Shown here: positions 58,432 through 64,000 of the stretch, piece by piece
How positions within the stretch are numbered: the stretch's first letter is position 1
Layout of the letters: each line of letters opens with the position of its first letter
Assembly: GCF_042186555.1 (NCBI RefSeq)
Contig: NC_133328.1
Location: forward strand, 612,604,768 to 612,668,767
Reading direction: 5' to 3'
DNA: 64,000 bases
From: Aquarana catesbeiana
Lineage: Eukaryota; Chordata; Amphibia; Anura; Ranidae
Notes under the pieces: generated by a model
The model's database searches: none
Told to the model about the DNA's origin: nothing
The model's input: the letters and a program-made list of their open reading frames with translations, nothing else
Made by a program: the position numbers and the translations under genes

Positions 58432-60150
58432 CCCTAACCTCTTAAAGTGAACCTGTGCTTTCCCAAGAAGGGCAAACTAACATATTCACTTTAACTTAAC
58501 AGCATTCACTTACCTGCTAGTCCATTCAACTACTAATTGAGGGAAAACCATATGTTAGGTATGAGCCACCAGCATTATAGCTTACACAGGGCTATGGGCT
58601 CTCCATTCCACATGGAATAAGTCACGTGCGTTTCCATATCTGGAAGTATTGGGTATTTCTTTTGGGGTAGTGAAGAAAAGGTCAGTATATGCCTGGGGTG
58701 AATAGGGGATTGTAGGAAACCTGATACTGTGCCATTAAAATCCCTAATTTTAGGATGTCCCCAGAACAGTAAAAGAGGGGATATCTTCCAATGGTGCATC
58801 AGTTCTGGTGACAACCAAGGATTTACTCGCTTTGGAGGAATTTTCTCTCACTTCCACTTTTAACTATGGAAGCAAAAAAAAGAAGAAAATATGACAGCGG
58901 TTAGATCTATCCTGTATTTTACCCAAAGTGGGGAAAAAAAAGTCAGTTTCATCTGTAATTTAATTTTAAGCACTGGCGCACAACAATATTCAACTTTGAG
59001 ATAAGGGAAGAAATATAAAAAAATAATCAATAAATACCTTTTTTTTTTTATTAAAACAAACTTACAGATCTGGTTAGGCCTGGGTGCCAAAAGCATTCTC
59101 CTTCCCAGCTTTATGTAGAGCTGCTATATAGAGACTGTATTCATTTAGTAATATCTAAAGTATATGTAATACCAAAACGGAAGTATGGCACAGCAAACAA
59201 GAAACTGATATATAAAACGAAAATAAATATTACAATAATAACTCAATATGTATGCTGATTGTTTTCTGTGAATTCCGGTTCCTTAATATTGTATGGTGTT
59301 TACTTAGCTCTCTAATCCTAAGACTGAATGTCTCCATAACAAATTTGGGCATTTCCCTGTCGGAGGGCATTGTGCCAGGTGTAAGCAAAGGGCCTCCAGG
59401 GAATTGTAATGCTGTGGGCATGACCCCCGGCCCGCTGCCGCGGTCGCCAGTGAAAGTCAAACAGAAGCTGAGGCATTCCCGGCCTTGCTGTCGTGTGCCC
59501 AGCAGATGTTCAGGAAACAAGGTTGACATTTTGAAATTTGCAGTTCATGAATATTAGACAGAGAGAGAGGATACTTTGGATTACGACACGAGCTGAGTCG
59601 GTCGCATTGATTTTTCAGAGCCATGAGAAAAAAAAAAAGAAACTGCATCTGACGGGGCTTTCGGAGGGGGCCGTCCGAGTCTGATGTGTTTTTTTTCCTG
59701 GACTATTGTCAGATGAAGTGGATAATGCTGCACTCGCTGACTCACCAGTTCCAGGCTCTGTACACAGGGAGATATGCTTACATGATGCTTCCTGCATCGG
59801 GAGGCTCTGGGAGTGCTATCACAAATAAAAGGAGACACACAGCTCTGGCTCAGGGCTGGGGGGGGGGGGGGGCGGTGGCGTTAGAGTGTGCTGGAACCGA
59901 ACACACAAGCATCGGGCGTACAGGGAAAGCAAACAACAAGGCCAGGAAACAGCCAACATAACAAAAGGCACAACATTTGTAGGATGAACCAAAAAAAAAA
60001 AGAAAAATGGAAGTCCCAGCTGCACACCACGCGGTACTAGTGACGTAGGTTCGGCAATGGAGATGCGCCAGTGCTCACACAAATGGCGCTCAACTTTGAA
60101 CAATAGATGACACATCTCCAGCACACCAAAATGTTCCATAGTCTGACTTG
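58432..60150. other. Intergenic, nothing recognised
   Basis: About 1.7 kb. A/T-rich around 58860-59250, more G/C around 59400-59900 with a G-run at 59859. A short segment 59330-59550 looks single-copy but has no splice-flanked frame that I trust. Confidence 0.4.
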
Positions 60151-60154
60151 CCTA

Positions 60155-60660
60155 GGGAATAAAGATAAAGGTTGGCGCCACATGCTGCCTGGCCACCCCC
60201 TCCACCAAAACCACACTACCAAAGTAAGCCACACCAACACCGGTTGGAGTTTTAGTGGCCACAGCAGCCTCTTTATTAACAAAAATATAAATAACAGATA
60301 TACATAACAATAACCACCAACAGAATGACTTTCAATAGTTAATGTATACTGGAGTCTCAAGATCCTTGTAGGTAACTAAACTTAGTATCTAGGAGATGTT
60401 AAGTTCCAGTTGCACAACATCCAACTTGGAGACAGCGTTAGGTACTCAAGTACTACTATAAACGCACCAAATTAGGGGGACCCAAGACAGGTCCCAACCT
60501 ATTTACATTCACTACTGCCTACCTTCTAGGATCTTGAACTCCACCAGCTCCATCTATGTCTTTTGGTCGTTTTTTCCGGGCCTGACTTTTTTATTATATC
60601 ACCAGTAGAAACAACTTTCAGTGTTTCAGAGTCATGCTTTATCAGACAGACAAGTGGGAC
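60155..60660 (-). mobile_element. Penelope-like terminus, degenerate
   Basis: On the minus strand: a hammerhead-like relic (60611-60650), then ~350 bases later tttgttaataaagaggctgc, the same tail type as in the other three termini. Confidence 0.4.
60611..60650 (-). ncRNA. Hammerhead-like relic
   Basis: Minus strand CTGATAA, AGC-ATGA-CTCT, GAAAC. The second G of CUGANGA is A, and stem II is weak. Probably inactive. Confidence 0.25.
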
Positions 60661-60774
60661 CACTGCTGTCAGAATACACTGGTCAGCAGCTGCAGCCGTT
60701 AATCAAGAAAAATGTACCCTTGTGTCTCCTTTCTACAGATGTTGATCAAACAATCAAATTCTGTCATACTGATG

Positions 60775-62020
60775 TAGCACCCTGGAGTTTAGGTAGGGTT
60801 ACTCCTCACAAATTTACTTGCCAGGAGTAGTCAACCTGGTTGGTTGATAGAGATCCATTGATTTCTCCCTGTTTGGCTTTATTGCACTTTTCTCTTCTAC
60901 CACTAGGTGGCCGGGTACTTGGTAGTACTAGATATGAGAAGGGCAACTCAAGGTCAGGTTATGGGTATATGGGGTATCTCAGGAAATGGGAAGGGGGTTT
61001 CTTGGATTCCTTGACCTGCTGGGAGAACCTATATATTCGGGTGGAGTCAGGTGATCAGTGTTCTGTGCCACCTGGACGGCTGTCTGGGTGGACTTGTGTC
61101 ATGTTGCCCCGGGCTGCTAGGCTGGAGATTGGGCCTATCCCGGGGGCATCTGGCTGCTAGGCTGTGTGAGGGCCTATCTAGAAGCAAGAGAACAGCGCAG
61201 GGTTGGGATTGCGGTTTGCAGTCCAACCAGAAGTGACGGTTCTGCCGGCCGGAGAATCTGTCAGTGGTCGCAGGTAGAGGGGAAGCTGCTGCCAAAAAGG
61301 GACCATCCACCTTTACCAGGGACCACAGTGAGTAACTGAAGCAAGTACCGAAGCGAGAAACTTCAGACGGTGATCAAGTCAGGGACCCAACCAACGGATG
61401 TGACGCTTGCAGAGCAGCCTTGTGTGTCAAGCAAGGGACCGAGCAGGCTAGCAGGGGTGAAGCTTGAGAAGTATTGGGAGTGCCAAGCTAGGGACCCAGC
61501 AGAGAAGCAGGGGGGACGCTGGAGGAAGATACCACCGTGAAGATTGGAGGAGGGATTCAGTGGCCGTGAATCAGAGTGTCTAGTGAGAGACCGGGAGCTC
61601 AGTAGGCTGAAGAACTACAAGGAGAAGTTGTAGTGAAGCTGAAAGGACTGTTATATTTGTGTTAGGAACTGAAGACTTTTACCATAGGAGACAGCATTCC
61701 TGCACGTGCAGATGTGGCTTTTTGCGGGAGGCCTTTCCCTGCACGGCTGTCCTCCTATTGAAGTCTCGGAGTCTGCTAATTGAACTTGCAACTACTCAAG
61801 GGTGTCCTGGCCCTAACCCTCTTTCACCCCATAAAAGTTCGTAAGAGAAATAAACATCTCTTTTGCATTCAAGAAGTGTCTGGCGCCCAATAACTTCCAC
61901 CTTGCACCCACTATGCCTCACAACCCACCACATACAGAAGGATGTCAGCTGTCTCTGGCTCTGGAGGTTCTCTTTAGACTGAAGGAGGCCGGAGACCTTG
62001 CTAGACTCGCATACTAACAC
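60775..62020 (+). mobile_element. Possible solo LTR or retroelement block
   Basis: Starts TGTAGCACCCTGGAG, has a TATA-like ggtatatgggg early on, and an AATAAA at 61849-61854 about 170 bases before its end. It interrupts a dispersed repeat (the cacctatgag segment at 62028 matches 55428). catactga at the left and catactaa at the right may be an imperfect target duplication. No gag or pol. Nature uncertain. Confidence 0.3.
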
Positions 62021-62087
62021 CTATGAGTTCTGCCTTTTAAAATAGACCTTTCAGTACCTTTACACATCTGCATGAATACATTTCTGA

Positions 62088-62115
62088 AATTATATATATA
62101 TATATATATATATAG
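62088..62115. repeat. (TA)n microsatellite
   Basis: About thirteen TA units. Confidence 0.95.
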
Positions 62116-62548
62116 AAGAAGCAATCCATGAGCTCCATCTACAGTATATGACTGACCTTTTGATTTCCCATCACTTTTTATCCCAGTAACAATGGTCACC
62201 AGGAGAACCTGAGAGGGTGAATCTGCCCAGTAGAGACAAAGCTAGCAGAGGTTTTAATACTTTCCTACTTTAGCCAAAAGGAAAAAAGTTTTGGCTTTAG
62301 ATACAGTTTAATAAGATAATTGTTTGCCTTCTTATTCCCTGGTGCTTTGTGGTTTAATAAGTATTTCCCCTCTCATTTACTAGTGTCTAGAGGATTTTTA
62401 ATTATATGTCTAATTCATTCCTGGTGCCTAGTATCTTAATCAGTGGTAGTTCCTCATTATTTCCTGGTTTCTTGTGGCTTAATAATTATTACCTGTCCCC
62501 TTATTCCCTGGTGCTTTATGGTTTTATAGATATTATTTGCCCCTTATT
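62116..62548. repeat. Degenerate ~80-bp tandem repeat
   Basis: From about 62330 to 62550, ccttattccctggtgctttg tggtttaataa-type words occur four times. No gene. Confidence 0.55.
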
Positions 62549-62556
62549 CCCTAGTG

Positions 62557-62849
62557 CAGCCTTTCTCAACCTTTTCAACACAGAGGAACCCTTGAAATAA
62601 CTTTCAGATCTCCAGGGATACCCTGCTAAAAATGACTATATCTAAAACTCATGATACATTAGTGCGATGGTCAGTGGGAAGAATGCTGCTTACACTTGTG
62701 GTCATTCAAAAGAATTCTCCCCTTACAGATAGCTAGAAAGATCAATGGTGTCAGTGGGAACTTATCTGAGAGGCAGAAATTGCTCATTGCTCAAGGAACC
62801 CCTAGCAACCTTTGGAGGAACCCTAGGGTTCCATGGGTGAGAAACCCTG
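62557..62849 (+). mobile_element. 31-bp-minisatellite hAT family, compact founder-like copy
   Basis: Ends CAGCCTTTCTCAACC and the complement of GGTGAGAAACCCTG. 8-bp duplication CCCTAGTG (62549-62556) / GCCTAGTG (62850-62857), one mismatch. Only about two minisatellite-like units are present (62668-62725). This copy defines the family termini. Confidence 0.8.
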
Positions 62850-62857
62850 GCCTAGTG

Positions 62858-63760
62858 CTCCATTAATGTTTACCTCTCTAAATGTATCCAAAGCCTGAAC
62901 TTGTTTTCTTTAGTTGTGGATAGATTGGTAATGAATAAACCCCCCTTTCAGGTTTTCGTTGCTGTGTCCTCACTGGAACGATACAGAATCTCTATTTGTC
63001 CTGTGACCACTGTCACTGGGATTGAAAGTGAAGAAAAATTAAAAATTTTGAGTGGTCACCAGAACAGGGATATAGCTGATATCGTAAAATGAGGACACCC
63101 ATTCCTGTGTCAACTATCTAAGATAGGATTTTCTGTGCCTACAGGATAAGAAGTAAAGGGATAGCTCCCTGATGAGACAAGCATACCAAGAAAAAGTAAA
63201 GGAAAAAAATCAAACCCTACTCTACTCCATCAAAAATAAAATAAAAAAAGGTTTGGTTTTAGATATACTTTAAGTTAGCCAGATATATAAATAAGGGTTT
63301 AGAAATGCATGCACAGTCCAACCATCTCACAATATCTTCTTGGCCCATAACCCCATTGAAGAGGAATGTTCCATTTGCATGAGCACTCTTTTTATAGCAA
63401 CAGAGGAAGAGGTTGGAGCAATGAACAGTTCCCAAAGCTGAGAAAAATGATGGCAATCTGGATCGCTTTCTGAAATTTCTTGTTTGGTTGTCAAGCTCCC
63501 CATAGACTTTGGATAATCACCTGTTCTGGCCCTGAAGGCCAAACTGGGAGACTGTCATCTAATGTCTATTCGTACCTTTAGCTTGGAAACTTAAGTATTT
63601 AATAAGTTCTTTATATCCATGTGCGGATACTTTGACACACCAGTTCACAGCCCATGAAACAACCAATTGGAGATGCGCATACCAGGAACAAGAGGAAATT
63701 TTGAATAGTCAGATCATTTGCACATCAACAATCAAAGCCCTTCAGGTATAGCTGACTTAC
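62858..63760. other. Intergenic or intronic, nothing firm
   Basis: Sequence at 62930-63280 (ctgtgaccactgtcactggg, agatatactttaag) resembles general short repeats. If the exon at 63761-63925 is real, this would be intron sequence downstream of it. Confidence 0.4.
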
Positions 63761-63925
63761 TCGGAACTTCTGAGCCAGGGTCGTCGCTTGCATATCCTGC
63801 TCATCGTCTGCGCCCGTGTCTCCTTCAACAGCCAAACACTGAGAAAGCTCACACTTCATCTTGAACTCTCTCTGGTAGCCTAAACACGTCCTAATATGGT
63901 CATCAGAAGGGCAATGTGTCTGAAT
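63761..63925 (-). CDS. Internal coding exon of an unidentified host gene
   Basis: On the minus strand a pyrimidine-rich acceptor (aatttctcttcag) precedes the exon and a near-consensus donor (cga then gtaagt) follows it. The exon is 165 bases, exactly 55 codons, open in phase 0; the other two frames are closed by stops within 15 codons. It reads IQTHCPSDDHIRTCLGYQRE, FKMKCELSQCLAVEGDTGAD, DEQDMQATTLAQKFR, with four Cys, an acidic stretch in the middle and no low complexity. It is outside every repeat I could delimit. I do not recognise the protein. As a symmetric 0-0 exon it could be skipped without a shift. Flanking exons must lie beyond 64000 (upstream, since the gene is on the minus strand) or further left; none was found in the window. 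Confidence 0.7.
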
Positions 63926-64000
63926 CTGAAGAGAAATTGTGGGTGGTCAGCTTCAAACTGGATTTTCTGACCACCTTAATTAACATCTGAAAGGCGCAGT
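63926..64000. other. Presumed upstream intron
   Basis: Sequence before the acceptor of the minus-strand exon. A branch-point-like element cannot be assigned with confidence. Confidence 0.4.

Noticed and set aside
60775..62020. Firm endogenous retrovirus LTR
   Set aside because: TG start and AATAAA are suggestive, but the CA end and target duplication could not be fixed and no internal genes flank it; kept only as a low-confidence block.

Overview
The window is vertebrate, most likely amphibian, repeat-dominated nuclear DNA. My best guess is a true frog (Ranidae). This rests on the kinds of elements present: several Tc1-like transposons, many short inverted-repeat elements with 3-bp TWA target duplications and ends of the type TGCCCTGTACACACGGTCGG, TTAA-bounded elements, an L2/CR1-type LINE, an L1-type LINE tail, a tRNA-derived SINE and Penelope-type termini. 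The species assignment is inference from memory of such repeats, not a search. No operons, rRNA, tRNA genes or CRISPR arrays were seen.

Protein-coding content of the host is minimal. The only convincing host exon is on the minus strand at 63761-63925: 165 bp, exactly 55 open codons, with good acceptor and donor sites. I could not name the gene. A weaker plus-strand exon candidate lies at 20582-20696. Everything else that reads as protein is a decayed transposase or reverse transcriptase, or an artefact of tandem repeats that happen to be open in several frames.

Layout. 0.5-0.8 kb: Penelope-like terminus. 2.3-5.2 kb: a 31-bp minisatellite carried by a hAT-type element, with a small Harbinger-type MITE inside. 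6.1-7.2 kb: TTAA-bounded element with a perfect 42-bp palindrome. 7.4-7.9 kb: 32-bp minisatellite. 9.0-9.9 kb: five ~190-bp tandem units. 12.1-13.0 kb: L1 tail. 13.6-15.6 kb: nested Harbinger/hAT pair and two further MITEs. 16-17.4 kb: minisatellites. 18.2-19.7 kb: MITE holding a SINE. 22.5-25.6 kb: 3.1-kb Penelope-like composite with inverted arms and a 15-bp target duplication. 26-33 kb: MITEs, a triplicated ~105-bp unit and a 1.1-kb palindrome. 34.7-38 kb: hAT with minisatellite, foldback Tc1, near-complete Tc1. 38.6-41.1 kb: 1.15-kb inverted repeat, then a truncated L2-type LINE inside a (TCTA)n tract. 42.2-45 kb: a second Tc1 family split by a Penelope-like insertion. 46.1-47.0 kb: second foldback Tc1. 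48.5-54.6 kb: tandem arrays interrupted by dated insertions. 54.8-63 kb: Tc1 fragment, mariner-type MITE, repeat copies, LTR-like block and minisatellite elements.

The most notable themes are: (1) three separate hAT-type families that each carry their own internal minisatellite; (2) four Penelope-type termini with hammerhead-ribozyme-like cores; (3) two foldback Tc1 copies that share one internal inversion junction; (4) two very long, nearly identical inverted repeats. The transposon boundaries given below were found by matching terminal repeats and target-site duplications by eye.
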